The notes under the pieces: generated by a model
The model's input: the letters and a program-made list of their open reading frames with translations, nothing else
What the model was told of the DNA's origin: nothing
Databases searched by the model: none
Part shown: in pieces, positions 33,608 to 45,641 of the stretch
Layout: each line of letters starts with the position of its first letter
How positions within the stretch are numbered: the first letter of the stretch is position 1
DNA from: Silene latifolia
Lineage: Eukaryota > Streptophyta > Magnoliopsida > Caryophyllales > Caryophyllaceae
Direction of reading: 5' to 3'
Length of the DNA: 64,000 bases
Assembly: GCF_048544455.1 (NCBI RefSeq)
Contig: NC_133531.1
Span: 64,084,099-64,148,098 of the forward strand
Translations under genes and position numbers: made by a program

Positions 33608-35305
33608 ATGCGCAGATCACAGGGTGGTGAATTACTACCGTTCAATCCTGAGATTGAGAAGACTTTGCGCGAGTTGAGGCGATCATCTAGGATATTGCCG
33701 ACAGAGGAAGAGCTGAGTACTCTGTCTAGTTACTACGAGAACGCTCTATTTGAGGAGGACCCACCTTCGTCTCCAGTTTCTACTTCATCAGCTGAGACAA
33801 TCACTTCTCCAGATTTTCTAGAGATGGCTGAAGAAGCAACTATAGCCAGTCACTCGGAGCCGACAGCTGCGAATCTATATAAGGGGTTCGAATTACCGGG
33901 AGCTGATAGAAAATTCGAACCGAAGCCTTCTTATATCAACTTGGTTGAGAGGAACCAATTTGGGGGAGCTGTAAATGAAGATGCAGCCAAGCATATGGAG
34001 ATATTTATTGATTATTGATGCTCTATACCCCCGCCGACTGGTGTGACCCAAGACCAGGTGAAGGAGACAATGTTTATATTCTCACTTCGTGATGCTGCAA
34101 GGGAGTGGTACAGAGACCTGGATCGAGCTGCTAATGGGATCACCGACTGGAATTCTTTGGCCTTGGCATTCTACAAGAAATATTTCTCTGCCTCGAAGAC
34201 AAATACCATTAGAGCTCAGATCACAAGCTTTAAACAGGGTCATGATGAGAACTTTCATGAGGCGTGGGTGCGTTTCAAGAAGCTGGTGCGAACCATTCCG
34301 CATCATGGGTTTGAGAAGTGGAGCCTATGCAATCAGTTCTACAATGGGCTCTATGACGATCAGAGAGCTATCCTAGATTCGGCAGCTAGTGGCAGATTCC
34401 AGGAGAATATGGGAGAGACTAAGGGGTGGAAGATCATTGATGACTTGGCCACCCATAAAGCTGAGTATGGAAATTCCAGGGGAAATCAAAGGAGAGCTGC
34501 TGAATCTCCTTCTGTAGCTGCACTAGAGGCTCTCACGGCGAGATTTGATAAGTACGAATTAGGAGGAGCTTCAAAAGGAGGGATCTATCATGTGAATGCT
34601 ATTTCACACGGTCCTTTCGTCTGTAAAAGATTTGGAGCTGAGGGACAAGTTTCAGACAATTGTCCTAGTCCCTTTGAGTCTTGTGCTGCCTTTCAACATT
34701 ATAGGCAGACAAACACTTACTATGAGCCGAATGTCCATCCGAATCTGAGGTGGAGTAGCCAAAATGTCTTGAATCCGACTCAACCTCCACAGCAGCAACA
34801 TCAGCAGAATTATGTGCCCCCTCATAAGCAACAACAGTTCCAAAAGCCTCCGTATGTCCGACAGCAGCAACAACAATCCCAAAGTTCTGATTTCAATGAG
34901 TTAAAGAATTTGTTGCTGAAGGAGTCTCAAGCTAGAGAGGCCGGGGTGAAGATGTTAGAGAGCCAAATTGCCCAATTGGCTAGCAAGAATACAACTCGAG
35001 CTCCGGGACATTTACCGACTCAAACTGATCAAAAGGAGACCTTAAATGAAATTACCTTGAGGAGTGGGTCTACCCTTGATGAGCCCGCCATGGTCGAGGA
35101 CATTGCTGAAAAAGATGATGCGGAACCGAGTCAAAAGAAAGCTGGAACGAGCAAAGGAAAGAAAAAGACGATCAGTAGGTATGTCAGTCGATCGACTGAC
35201 ATACCCGGTCGATCGACCAGTCCACGCAAAGAGACGACTCCGGTCTGTAGAAGTCGGGATCGATCGATGACCAACCTGGTCGATCGATCGACAAATATTT
35301 GGTAA
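33608..35305 (+). pseudogene. gag of element E, one in-frame stop, dyad motifs inside the reading frame
   Basis: Start MRRSQGGELLPFNPEIEK parallels F and H gag (MSRRSQGDLLPFDREIER). In-frame TGA at 34016-34018 is followed by the gag core (FSLRDAAREWYRDL, FYKKYFSASKTNTIRAQI, ENFHEAWVRFKKLV, LCNQFYNGL). The zinc knuckle is degenerate (CKRFGAEGQVSDNC lacks the second Cys and His). A Gln-rich region follows. Near the C-terminus (35183-35290) the coding sequence contains four CGATCG dyads, translated as SRSTDIPGRSTS-type residues, with the spacing of the LTR quartet. Gag forms the particle and binds RNA. Confidence 0.88.
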
Positions 35306-35327
35306 AGGTGATTCTTTTCGTCCTCCA

Positions 35328-36326
35328 TTGCCTGATAACTTGAGGGACCACTTGTTTCGGGGTACGACTGCCCCGAAAATATTGAGGCAAGACCCAAATG
35401 CTGATGGGTCAGTTCCGGTTCCGAAGTACGACCCTATATCGATTAACGGTTCACATTTGAGACGGTCTGAAGAAGGGTCAAGCTACAACAAGGAGAAGGT
35501 GGTAGATTTTCAGCCTAAATCCACCGACGCCGGCATGAGAGATTTAGAGGAGAGGGCTAAGTTACTTCTTACAGCCCCTTATCCAGAGAGATTGGTGCCG
35601 ACGAAGGAACAGGTATCGTTTAATAAATTTGAAAATGTTATTCGTAGCTTAAACGTACAAGTTCCTTTTCTTGAGTTAGTCAATCAAGTCCCTGCTTATA
35701 TGAAATTTATGAAGCAACTTTTGTCCAAAAAGAAGTCACTTGAAACTGTGCATACTGTCGCACTCACTGAGGAGTCATGCTCCTATTTGACCCATACTGC
35801 ACCACATAAATTAGCTGACCCATGTAGCTTTTCCTTTCCTTGTAATATTGGTACCTTCTCAATTGAGAAGGCATTATGTGACTTAGGCGCTAACATTAGC
35901 GTTATGCCTTTGAGTCTAGCTAGGAAATTGAAATTGACTAGGTTTGCAGTCACCGATATGACAGTACATATGGCTGATCGTTCTGCGGTCCAGCCAATAG
36001 GAGTCTTAGAGGACATTCCTATGCAGATAGGAAAGTTCTTTTTCCCCGTTGACTTCGTTGTACTAGATATGCCCGAGGATGCTCACATCCCTATCATATT
36101 GGGTAGACCCTTTCTGCACATTGCTGGTGCAGTTATAGATGTCGGTTCAGGGACTTTGACCTTCAAGGTAGGAAAGCATTCTATTGTCTTTACCCAAACA
36201 GCTAAGAAGAAAGCCCCCATGTGGCCAATAACTTGTAATACGGTTTCTGAAAAGAAATTTTATTTTGTGCTTGCTGATATGCCTGTCTCTATGGCTATTC
36301 CTTTTGTAGATGCATCCATTATTTGA
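35328..36326 (+). pseudogene. Protease region of element E, ending in a junction with an F-type tail
   Basis: In a different frame from gag. It carries FLELVNQVPAYMKFMKQLL and the protease motifs CDLGANISVMPLSLARKLKL (active-site Asp) and IPIILGRPFLHIAGAVID. The final residues (AIPFVDASII) come from the joined F-type tail, so this is a chimeric end. No RT or integrase follows. The frame is otherwise open for about 330 residues. Confidence 0.85.
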
Positions 36327-36548
36327 TTTTGTGTGCTTAATGTTTGGATGTGTCGCCATTTTGGCAAGACCCACCTTGCCTTGCAAGAAGGCATCCTACC
36401 TCATGGTTGTCTTGTTGTGAGTTGAAGGGGCGGAGTGAGACCCGCTAATTGTCTCATATCGGCTATGTTATTAGGTTAGTTTAAATAATGGTCCTAGTCT
36501 TTGTCACCTCTTTACTCGGGACGAGCAAAGGTTCGGTTTAGGGATATT
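36286..36548 (+). other. 3' tail and polypurine tract of a lost F/G-type element
   Basis: Matches the last part of G (49937-50194) and H (59527-59784) up to the LTR, ending in the polypurine-like GGTTTAGGGATATT. It shows that the LTR at 36549 also served as a 3' LTR of an element whose body has been deleted. Confidence 0.85.
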
Positions 36549-38289
36549 TGATGTGATCATAATTAGCGCATATTTAGTCCTCGAATTAGCCTTGTTCCCA
36601 TGCTTTTTAGTGCATATTTGGGTCATTTATTGTCTTTAGTTCTTTGTTTTGCATATTCTTTGAGGTTTTGTGTCCTTGGTAGGAAAGGAGTGCAAACCTT
36701 GCATTTTCATGGCAAAATGAGACTAAATTGATTGAATTCAATGACCAAGCATCAAGGAGAGACAAGATTAGAAGACCTTTGTACATACTATAGTAGATGG
36801 GCAATGATAAGAAAAGATCCTTGCATCCCCGAGGAAATCCCCAAGGATTTTATGAGAAAAAGGGAAGAAAAGAAGAAGAAAGCACGCTGCATGACAATCT
36901 GTGCGTCTTCCTAAGAAGACGCCCGTCCACCAAGCCACAATCCGTGCGTCTTCCTTACAAGACACCCGGGCAGCAGCATCCAGAAGACGCCCATCTTCTC
37001 CCAAAGACGCCTGGGCCCAGACCACTGAATCCGCCCGTCCCGTGCCTAAGACGCACGGATTCCAAGGCAGCACAAATTCGTTTCTTCAAGCTTCAAAGAA
37101 AGATGCCCATCCTTCTAAAAATACCGGCGTTTCCTTAAGTAGGGACTTAATCGTCATTTAAGCCCTTAGTTAACCCTAATTCCTACACCTAATCCCCACT
37201 ATAAATACCCCATTAGTATAATTGGAAGAGCATATTCTTCTTAGAAATCTTTAGTGTAGTTAATATCAATCAAATCTCTCTTTAATTTTGTAATCAACAA
37301 TTAATCAAGTTTTAATACAAGTTTTATTTCCTTAATCTCTCTTTTGTTCATCCTTTATTTTGGGTAATTGAAGATTATTTGGGTTATTATTGGGAGATTG
37401 ACAACCTCTCAATCAAGCATCAAGTACTTCTTTTATTCTTTGCTTTGTTATTGGAATCATTAGTAGGTATAATTCTCTTAATCCCTTTTTAATTATTGTT
37501 AATTACTTTCATTTATTCATCATGTTTCACTTTGTTGGTATGATTGACAACATTGCTAGCATGTTCAACATGATAATGAGTGAGTAGTCACCTAGCTAGG
37601 GCTAATGGGTAATTAGGGGAAACCAACATGGGGAATGATTCATGCTTAAATTAATATGCTTTCATGGTTTATTTGCTTGCTTGTTATGATCTCAACTCAT
37701 GCACATGTTATGTTTGATGAAATGTGAGCCTATGAATCCTTGCATTTTTTACCCATCACCTATCTTTTCAATGAGACTTGTAAGACATTAACCAACTCGA
37801 GTCTCATTAGACCATGCATGTTGTTGAGTAGGGGAGACTAAGTCGACTTGTAGGTGTTGTACAATCTAATCGATTCGGCTCCGGGACCCTAACTTTCCTA
37901 GGATTGTAAGATATAACCCAACTCAATCCATCACAACAATAATTGCTTGCTTATAATTTGAGAACATGTTTGTATGATCAATTCCCATGATTCCCCTATG
38001 ACCCCATGACACCCTAGTGCTTTTTATCAATTGTTTACAACCCTTTTAATTCATATTGCTTGTTTACTTTCTTTGCTATTTAGTTTAGTGACATTCTACA
38101 TCAACCCCAATTGTGACACCCCTAAGACACCACTAGTTGCAATAGAAATCTCATCTCAATTCCCGTCCCTTGGGATCCGACCTTTACTTGCCTCTTTACT
38201 AATTGTAGAGTTGTTTGTGAAGCTATAAATTGTGTTTTGGTCTAGGTGCTCCTAATGACAAGTTACCGAAAAGACGTAGTGTCCGACCA
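36549..38289 (+). repeat. LTR of element F (1741 bp), shared between two internal regions
   Basis: Starts TGATGTGATC and ends GTCCGACCA. It is preceded by a 3' tail with polypurine tract and followed by a primer site and gag, so it looks like the middle LTR of a tandem LTR-internal-LTR arrangement. Confidence 0.92.
36900..37207 (+). promoter_or_regulatory. LTR promoter of element F: eight phased dyads plus TATA
   Basis: Cores start at 36900 (degenerate), 36920, 36943, 36963 (degenerate), 36988 (degenerate), 37008, 37032 and 37052: spacings 20, 23, 20, 25, 20, 24, 20. TATAAATA lies at 37200-37207. Confidence 0.8.
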
Positions 38290-38294
38290 AAAAA

Positions 38295-38393
38295 TGGCGC
38301 CGTTGCCGGGGACGGTGTTAACTTGATTTAGATTTTCTTATATTGTTATTAGTTGTGTCTTTCTTTGCCTTGGGGAAGTAAAACTCCTCAAGG
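38295..38393 (+). other. Primer-binding site and leader hairpin of element F
   Basis: TGGCGCCGTTGCCGGGGA at 38295-38312, five bases after the LTR. The CCTTGGGGAAG / CTCCTCAAGG stem is at 38368-38393. Confidence 0.92.
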
Positions 38394-38430
38394 TTTGTTC
38401 TAATTGTTTTCGAGCTGATTGATATTTTGC

Positions 38431-40411
38431 ATGTCTAGAAGGTCACAAGGTGATTTGTTACCTTTTGATCGTGAAATTGAAAGAACTTTGACAACCAATA
38501 GAAGACTTGCTAGGAGAAATTTGAGAGGTATTGGTGAGGTTGTAGATATTCAACCAACTATTGAGTTCATCAACCCTTTTGCAAGAGAAGGTGTGGAGAA
38601 CCCAACACAAAATACAACACAAAATCAACCCACAATGCCTAAGTTTTCATCACATTCCGTACCCACCGAGGAGAACCTACCCAATGGTACTCCCACACCA
38701 CAACATCTAACCGGAAATTTTATTGCCAAATCCGCATTTATCCTATTAGTCGAAAGAAGCCAATTTGGGGGGATGCCTAGTGAAGACCCTCATTCTCATA
38801 TGGAAACCTTTTGTGACTATTGTGATGCGATTTCTCAAACCGGTGTAACTCAAGACCAAATTCGATAGGTCTTATTTCCTTTTTCTCTAATTGGCACCGC
38901 GAAACAATGGTTGAAGGGCCTTGATAAGGCTACTCTAGGAATTGATTCTTGGAAGAAGTTGGCTCTAGCTTTCTACAAAAAGTTCTATCCACCGGAAAAG
39001 ACTAACATGCTAAGAGCTCAAATTACGGGTTTTAAGCAAAGGGATGAAGAATCTTTGTATGAAGCTTGGGAGTGGTTCAAGGGAATTTGTCGCTCATGTC
39101 CTAACCATGGACTTAGCGAGTGGTTCTTGGTACAACAATTTTGGAACGGTCTTTATGAAGATTCAAGGAACATTCTCAACATGGGATCAAATGGAATGTT
39201 CATCGAAATTGATGACAATCAAACTTGGAACAAGATTGAGGAAATGGCGGTCCATAACTCACAATATAGTAGACCTCGCAAGGCTACTAGAGGAGGAAAG
39301 CATGAAGTGGACTCCATTACTCAATTGGGTGCTCAACTTAGTGCTCACATTGACACCATCAATTTGAAGTTCGAAAAAGCTATGGCTAGACTTGAAGAAG
39401 CCTCAAAATCACCAAAGCATCATGTTAATGCCATGACGGCATCTTCATCAATCCCAAGTGGGATATGTGAGAATTGTGGAACTTTGGGACATGACCAAAG
39501 TGAATGTAGGGGAACAAATGAACAAGTGAATGCTTTCCAAGCATACAAGAGTGGTACCCCTTATTCCAACTATTACAATGAAAACACCAAATTCCATCCA
39601 AATCTCTCATACAAAAGCCAAAATGTTCAAAACCCTCAAACAACATACACCCCACCTCCCATGAGAAACCAAAATCAAAGACCCTTTTACAACCAAAACC
39701 AAGGTTAGCAAAATCAAACTCCATACAATCAACAAAATGACCAAGGTTTTGATGTTCAAAAAGCGGTCCTCCAAATGCAAAAGAATCAACAAGAGTTTTT
39801 CACACAAATGCAAAAATATAGTCAAGCAAAGGAAATCACCATCAACAACATCCTAGCTCACACCAAAATGTTGGAAACCCAATTGACTCAACTAGCATCT
39901 TCAAGCTCACAAAGACAAAAGGGGCAATTACCACCTCAAAGTAATCCCCCAAGACATGAAACGGTTAGTGCCATTCACCTGAGAAGTGGTACAAGGTATG
40001 AAGCACCGAAGAAGCAAGTTGAGGATGAAATTGTGGAAGCTAGTGACAAAGAAGAAATTGTGCAAAACTCCAAGGATGGAGAACCATCAAAAGAAGAAAT
40101 TTCAAAGAAAAATGAAGACAAGGTCAAGGAGAAGGAGCCCATTCTGATTAGACTTCCTTTTCCAAGTCGTCAAGCCAAGCCCAAATTTGATGACCAACTT
40201 GGAAAATTTATGGAAATTGTGAAGAATTTGGAAGTCTCAATTCCTTTCACGGAATTAATCAATCACGTACCGGCCTATGCGAAATACATGAAAGACATCC
40301 TCACAAAGAAGAAGTCGATCCGGAAGCTTGAGACTATCGCCTTCACTAAGGTGAGTAGTGCAATACTTCAAGGGAGTTCACCTCCAAAACTCAAAGATCC
40401 GGGAAGCTTCT
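38431..40411 (+). pseudogene. gag of element F, split by insertion of G; protease continues at 63038
   Basis: ATG at 38431 (MSRRSQGDLLPFDREIER). Gag core: FSLIGTAKQWLKGLDKAT, FYKKFYPPEKTNMLRAQI, ESLYEAWEWFKGIC, VQQFWNGLYED. Zinc knuckle CENCGTLGHDQSEC (CX2CX4HX4C) near 39470-39510, then Asn/Gln-rich sequence and the pre-protease segment (FTELINHVPAYAKYMKDIL). In-frame TAGs at 38866-38868 and 39706-39708. The frame is cut at 40411 by element G with the 5-bp duplication cttct, and resumes with the protease at 63038. No RT or integrase belongs to F within the window. Confidence 0.93.
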
Positions 40412-42158
40412 TGATGTGACCATAATTAGCGCATATTTAGTCCCCGAATTTGCCTTGTTTCCATCCTTTTTAGTGCATATTTGGGTCATTTATTGTCTTT
40501 AGTTCTTTGTTTTGCATATTATTTGAGGTTTTGTGTCCTTGATAGGAAAGGAGTGCAAACCTTGCATTTTCATGGCAAAATGAGACTAAATTGATTGAAT
40601 TCAATGACCAAGCATGAAGGAGAGACAAGATTAGAAGGCCTTTGTACATATTATAGTAGTTGGGAAATGACACGAAAGGATCCTCGCATCCCCGAGGAAA
40701 TCCCCAAGGATTTTATGAAGGAAAGGAAGAAAAGAAGAAAGAAGTGAAGCTGTCCAGCAATCCGTGCGGATTGACTGGAAGACGCCTATCCTCCACCTCC
40801 ACAATCCGGCCGTCTTCTCCCAAAGACGCCCGGGCAGCAAGCCCATAAGACGCCCGGATTCCCTTGAAGACGCCCGGGCAGAGACTGCTGAATCCGGCCG
40901 TCCCGTGCCTAAGACGCACGGATTCCAAGACAGCAAGATTTCGTTTCTTCAAGCTTCAATGAAAGATGCCCATCCTTCGAAAAATACCGGCGTTTCCCTG
41001 CTCAAATCTCAAAATAAGTGTAATTACTAGTTTAGCCCTTAGTTAACCCTAATGCATCCACCTTATTTCCACTATAAATACCCCATTAGTCTAATTAGAA
41101 GAGCATGTTCTTCTTAGCAATCTTTAGTATAGTAATATCAATCAAATCTCTCTTTAGTTTTGTAATCAACAATTAATCAAGTTTTAATACAAGTTTTATT
41201 TCCTTAATCTCTCTTTTGTTCATCCTTTATTTTGGGTAATTGAAGATTATTTGGGTTATTATTGGGAGATTGACAACCTCTCAATCAAGCATCAAGTACT
41301 TCTTTTATTCTTGCTTTATTATTGGAATCATTAGTAGGTATAATTCTCTTAATCCCTTTTTAATTATTGTTAATTACTTTCATTTATTCATCATGTTTAA
41401 CTTTGTTGGTATGATTGACAACCTTGCTAGCATGATCAACATGATAATAAGTGAGTAGTCACCTAGCTAGGGTTAATGGGTAATTAGGGGAAACCAACAT
41501 GGGGAATGATCCATGCTTAAATTAATATGCTTTCATGGTTTCTTTGCTTGCTTGTTTTGATCTCAACTCATGCACATGTTATGTTTGATGAAATGCGAGC
41601 CTATGAATCCTTGCATTTTTTACCCATCACCTATCTTTTCAATGAGACTTGTAAGACATAAACCAACTCGAGTCTCATTAGACCATGCATGTTGTTGAGT
41701 AGGGAAGATTAAGTCGACTTGTAGGTGTTGTACAATCTAATCGATTTGGCTCCGGGACCCAAACTTTCCTAGGATTGTAAGATATAACCCAACTCAATCC
41801 ATCACAACAATAATTGCTTGCTTATAATTTGAGAACATGTTTGTATGATCAATTCTCATGATTCCCCTATGACCCCATGACACCCTAGTGCTTTTTACCA
41901 ATTGTTTACAACCCTTTTAATTCATCTTGCTTGTTTACTTTCATTGCTATTTAGTTTAGTGACCTTCTACATCAACCCAAATTGTGACACCCCTAAGACA
42001 CCACTAGTTGCAATAGAAATCTCATCTCAATTCCCGTCCCTTGGGATCCGACCTTTACTTGCCTCTTTACTAATTGTAGAGTTGTTTGTGAAGTTATAAA
42101 TTGTGTTTTGGTCTAGGTGCTCTGAACGACAAGTTACCGAAAAGATTTAGTCCGACCA
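40412..42158 (+). repeat. 5' LTR of element G (1747 bp)
   Basis: Starts TGATGTGACC and ends GTCCGACCA. The 3' copy, after removing H and its short target duplication, has essentially the same length. Closely related to LTR F. Confidence 0.95.
40763..41080 (+). promoter_or_regulatory. LTR promoter of element G: eight dyads with strict 20/24 spacing plus TATA
   Basis: Cores start at 40763, 40783 (degenerate CGCCTA), 40807, 40827, 40851, 40871, 40895 and 40915: spacings 20, 24, 20, 24, 20, 24, 20. Arms alternate AATCCG and GACG types. TATAAATA is at 41073-41080. Confidence 0.88.
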
Positions 42159-42162
42159 AAAA

Positions 42163-42261
42163 TGGCGCCGTTGCCGGGGACGGTGTTATCTTGATTTAGA
42201 TTTTCTTATATTGTTATTAGTTGTGTCTTTCTTTGCCTTGGGGAAGTAAAACTCCTCAAGG
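42163..42261 (+). other. Primer-binding site and leader hairpin of element G
   Basis: TGGCGCCGTTGCCGGGGA at 42163-42180. The CCTTGGGGAAG / CTCCTCAAGG hairpin is at 42236-42261. The leader is nearly identical to that of F and H up to the word GATATTTTGC, after which G has pol in place of gag. Confidence 0.93.
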
Positions 42262-42301
42262 TTTGTTCTAATTGTTTTCAAGTTGTTTGATATTTTGCAA
42301 G

Positions 42302-45300
42302 ATGGACCTTATAGATTGTTTTGTAGAGGAACACTTAAGTATACCTTTCTTCAAAGATCCCATGCAAGCATTGGAAGCCTTGGAAGCAAGTGAGGCTAAA
42401 AATATGTATTGGGAATTGGAGGTATATCTTTTTGAGGCCGCTCTAGCTAACAAGGAACTTACTCGTGCACAATCCGAATTAGTGCATAACATCCTTGTGG
42501 AAGCATGTCAACCCATAGAGGATGAGCAATCCATCCTAGAAGATATTCTACAAGCTCAAGAGCAAGAGGAATCCATCATGGAATTTGAATATGATGAGGT
42601 TGATGAGAATGAAGAACAAGTTGAATATGCTATGAGAATGGAATGTCTAATGGAGATGGAGCAAATTCTCAATGAAACTCCAAAGGAGGAAAGTGAGGTA
42701 CAAACCCCTACTTTAAAACCCCTTCCCCCAAATTTGAAATATGCTTACCTTGATGAATCAAAGACCAAACCCGTGATTGTTAATGATAGACTTGATGAGA
42801 ACCAATTGGGAAAATTGCTTGATGTGTTGAAAAAACATGAAAAGGCTATAGGTTATAGTCTAGATGACCTTAAGGGGATAAGTCCCAACTTTTGCATGCA
42901 TAGAATTCATCTAGAGGAAGACCATATACCTACCATTCAACCTCAAAGAAGATTGAACCCCCACATGCAAGAAGTTGTCAAGGGAGAAGTTATGAAATTA
43001 CTTGATGCGGGAATCATATATCCCATATCGGACTCTTTGTGGGTTAGCCCCGTTCAAGTGGTACCTAAGAAAGGAGGTACCACGGTGGTGACGAATGAAA
43101 AGAATGAGCTAATACCCACAAGGATGATCACCGGATGGCGTATGTGCATTGACTATCGAAAATTAAACTCCGCAACAAGAAAGGATCATTTCCCCCTACC
43201 ATTCATTGACCAAATGCTTGAGAGGTTAGCCTCCAACAAATTCTTTTGTTACCTTGACGGGTATTCGGGATTCTTTCAAATCCCTATACACCCGGATGAC
43301 CAACATAAGACCACCTTCACATGCCCTTATGGTACTTTTGCATATAGGAGGATGCCTTTTGGTTTATGTAATGCCCCCGCCACTTTCCAAAGATGCATGA
43401 TGAGTGTCTTCTCCGATTACTTAGAGACCATAATGGAAGTTTTTATAGATGATTTTAGTGTTTATGGAAAGGACTTTGACTCATGTTTGCATAATATTTC
43501 TCTTGTATTGCAAAAATGTGAAGATGTTAGTCTTGTTTTAAATTGGGAAAAATGTCACTTCATGGTCAATGAAAGAATTGTTTTGGGTAATTTGATTTCG
43601 GAAAAGGGCATCGAGGTCGATAAAGCTAAAGTTGAGGTGATAGAGAAACTACCACCTCCCGTGAATGTTAGAGGGGTGAGAAGTTTTCTCGGTCACGCGG
43701 GTTTTTATCGCTGTTTCATAAAGGATTTTTCAAAAATAGCGAAACCCCTCACTCAACTTTTGCTTAAAGATGCCCAATTCCAATTCACTGATGAGTGTGT
43801 TGAAGCCTTTAATAGAATCAAGGAAGCACTAATCTCGGCACCGATCATCCAACCTCCAAATTGGGAACTACCATTCGAGATTATGTGTGATGCTAGCAAC
43901 TACGCCGTTGGAGCGGTTCTTGGCCAACGGGTAGGAAGAGCTCTTCATGCCATCTATTATATAAGCAAGACTCTTGATCCCTCCCAAGTGAACTATGATA
44001 CCACCGAGAAGGAGCTTCTTGCCATTGTCTATGCTTTGGACAAATTCCGTTCCTACTTGCTTGGATCCAAGGTGATTGTATTTTCGGATCACCGTGCTCT
44101 CCGACACCTCTTGATAAAGAAGGAGGCAAAACCAAGATTGTTGAGATGGATTTTGCTTCTTCAAGAATTTGACTTGGAAATAAGAGACAAGAAAGGAGCC
44201 GAGAATGTAGTGGCGGATCATTTGTCAAGGATCCGGTTTCATGATGAAAATGGAGAAACCCCGATCAATGACTCATTTCCCGACGATATTTTGATGGCCA
44301 TTCAAACACAACTTGAAAGGCACATCACCCCATGGTTTGCCGATTATGCTAACTATATTGTTGGAAGAGTACTCCCTCCAAATTTGAACCACAACCAAAG
44401 GAAGAGATTCCTATTTGAAGTGAAGAGGTACTTTTGGGATGACCCAAACCTCTACAAGGAGTGTAGTGATGCGCTCTATCGGAGATGCATCCCTCAATGG
44501 GAAGTCCAAGGAATCTTGGAAGTGTGTCACTCATCACCCTACGGTGGGCACCATGGAGCAAGGAGGACCGTTGCAAAAATTCTTCAATCGGGCTTCTATT
44601 GGCCTAAGATGTTTCAAGACACAAGAGAATTCATCATTCATTGCGACGCTTGTCAAAGAACGGGGAATATCTCTTGGAGGAACAAAATGCCACAAAGGGG
44701 CATTCTAGAGGTGGAGATCTTCGATGTTTGGGGAATCGACTACCAAGGTCCCTTTGTGACATCCAATGGGAATAAATACATCCTTGTGGCCGTAGACTAC
44801 GTCTCAAAATGGGTGGAGGCAATTGCCACTCCGAATGATGATGCAAAAACGGTCACCAAGCTCTTCAAGAAAATAATCTTCCCAAGATTTGGAGTTCCTA
44901 GAGCAATCATAAGTGATGGAGGAACGCCTTTCCATGAGAAGAAACTTGCATCTCTTTTGACCAAATATGGTGTTCAACATAGAACCGGCTTGGGATATCA
45001 TCCTCAAACAAGCGGTCAAGTTGAAGTTTCAAATAGAGAGATCAAACGAATCCTTGAGAAAGTTGTGAACAAGACCCGGAAAGATTGGAGCACAAAGCTT
45101 GATGATGCTCTTTGGGCTTATAGGACGGCCTATAAGACTCCCATAGGAGCCTCCCCTTACAAGCTTGTCTATGGAAAAGCATGTCATTTGCCAATCGAAT
45201 TGGAGTACAAAGCTTTTTGGACAATCCGAGCACTTAATCTTGATCTCAAGTTAAGTGGTCAAAAGAGGATGATTCAAATTCAAGAGTTGGAGGAATTCCG

Positions 45301-45619
45301 ACTACAATCCTATGAAAATGCAAAGATTTACAAAGAAAGAACGAAATTACTCCATGACAAGAGAATTAGACAAAAGGCCTTGCACAAAGGGGACAAAGTC
45401 CTTCTATTCAATTCCCGCTACCGACTTTTTCCGGGAAAGTTGAACTCTAGATGGATGGGTCCCTATGTGATAACCGAAGTTGGAAAATATGGAGATTTTG
45501 AACTCAAGGCGGAAGATGGAAGCAAGTTCAAGGTCAATGGTCAAAGGTTGAAGCCATACTATGAGGGAGCGTTTATTGGAGAGGTCGAGGTCACCTACCT
45601 CGGGCCCTCTCATCCTTGA
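42302..45619 (+). CDS. Free-standing Athila-type Pol: reverse transcriptase, RNase H, integrase (intact)
   Basis: 1105 residues with no stop. The ATG at 42302 is the first in frame after the leader and sits where gag starts in F and H. Residues 1-150 are an acidic linker ([20 protein letters not shown]), then the Athila pre-RT segment [57 protein letters not shown] and catalytic FIDDFSVYG (Asp about 383). RNase [16 protein letters not shown] (Asp 530), [25 protein letters not shown]. Integrase: HHCC zinc site (GGHHGARR ... CDACQ), Asp 813 (WGIDYQGPF), Asp 872 (IISDGGTPF), Glu 908 ([10 protein letters not shown]), D-35-E spacing. The C-terminus has a typical [17 protein letters not shown] segment. 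No gag or protease domain precedes it. Possibly still functional in trans with gag-protease from F/H-type elements (inference). Confidence 0.96.
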   Translation: MDLIDCFVEEHLSIPFFKDPMQALEALEASEAKNMYWELEVYLFEAALANKELTRAQSELVHNILVEACQPIEDEQSILEDILQAQEQEESIMEFEYDEVDENEEQVEYAMRMECLMEMEQILNETPKEESEVQTPTLKPLPPNLKYAYLDESKTKPVIVNDRLDENQLGKLLDVLKKHEKAIGYSLDDLKGISPNFCMHRIHLEEDHIPTIQPQRRLNPHMQEVVKGEVMKLLDAGIIYPISDSLWVSPVQVVPKKGGTTVVTNEKNELIPTRMITGWRMCIDYRKLNSATRKDHFPLPFIDQMLERLASNKFFCYLDGYSGFFQIPIHPDDQHKTTFTCPYGTFAYRRMPFGLCNAPATFQRCMMSVFSDYLETIMEVFIDDFSVYGKDFDSCLHNISLVLQKCEDVSLVLNWEKCHFMVNERIVLGNLISEKGIEVDKAKVEVIEKLPPPVNVRGVRSFLGHAGFYRCFIKDFSKIAKPLTQLLLKDAQFQFTDECVEAFNRIKEALISAPIIQPPNWELPFEIMCDASNYAVGAVLGQRVGRALHAIYYISKTLDPSQVNYDTTEKELLAIVYALDKFRSYLLGSKVIVFSDHRALRHLLIKKEAKPRLLRWILLLQEFDLEIRDKKGAENVVADHLSRIRFHDENGETPINDSFPDDILMAIQTQLERHITPWFADYANYIVGRVLPPNLNHNQRKRFLFEVKRYFWDDPNLYKECSDALYRRCIPQWEVQGILEVCHSSPYGGHHGARRTVAKILQSGFYWPKMFQDTREFIIHCDACQRTGNISWRNKMPQRGILEVEIFDVWGIDYQGPFVTSNGNKYILVAVDYVSKWVEAIATPNDDAKTVTKLFKKIIFPRFGVPRAIISDGGTPFHEKKLASLLTKYGVQHRTGLGYHPQTSGQVEVSNREIKRILEKVVNKTRKDWSTKLDDALWAYRTAYKTPIGASPYKLVYGKACHLPIELEYKAFWTIRALNLDLKLSGQKRMIQIQELEEFRLQSYENAKIYKERTKLLHDKRIRQKALHKGDKVLLFNSRYRLFPGKLNSRWMGPYVITEVGKYGDFELKAEDGSKFKVNGQRLKPYYEGAFIGEVEVTYLGPSHP

Positions 45620-45641
45620 AAGAACCATCAAAGGGAGAGTA

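Larger units (their letters stand above)
31984..36285 (+). mobile_element. Athila-like element E (5' LTR, gag, protease), truncated
   Basis: LTR 31984-33481, primer site 33487-33504, gag 33608-35305, protease 35328-36285. At about 36286 the protease frame runs directly into the 3' tail of an F/G-type element (shared word TGGCTATTCC), so everything downstream of the E protease was lost by recombination or deletion. It inserted into LTR D. Confidence 0.85.

Noticed and set aside
36797-37138. Frames across LTR dyad arrays (also 51172-51513, 60297-60638, 40764-41030)
   Set aside because: They translate repeated ESARP/RPDS-like words from the DNA motif; the DNA spacing, not the peptide, is conserved.
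42163-42180. tRNA-Asp gene fragments (also at 6714, 22574, 33487, 38295, 52630)
   Set aside because: Only the 18-base complement of the tRNA 3' end is present beside an LTR; these are primer-binding sites, not tRNA genes.
43868-44221. Minus-strand frames opposite pol (also 888-1133, 44349-44576, 45042-45233)
   Set aside because: Shadows of the pol gene with no domain resemblance and no promoter.
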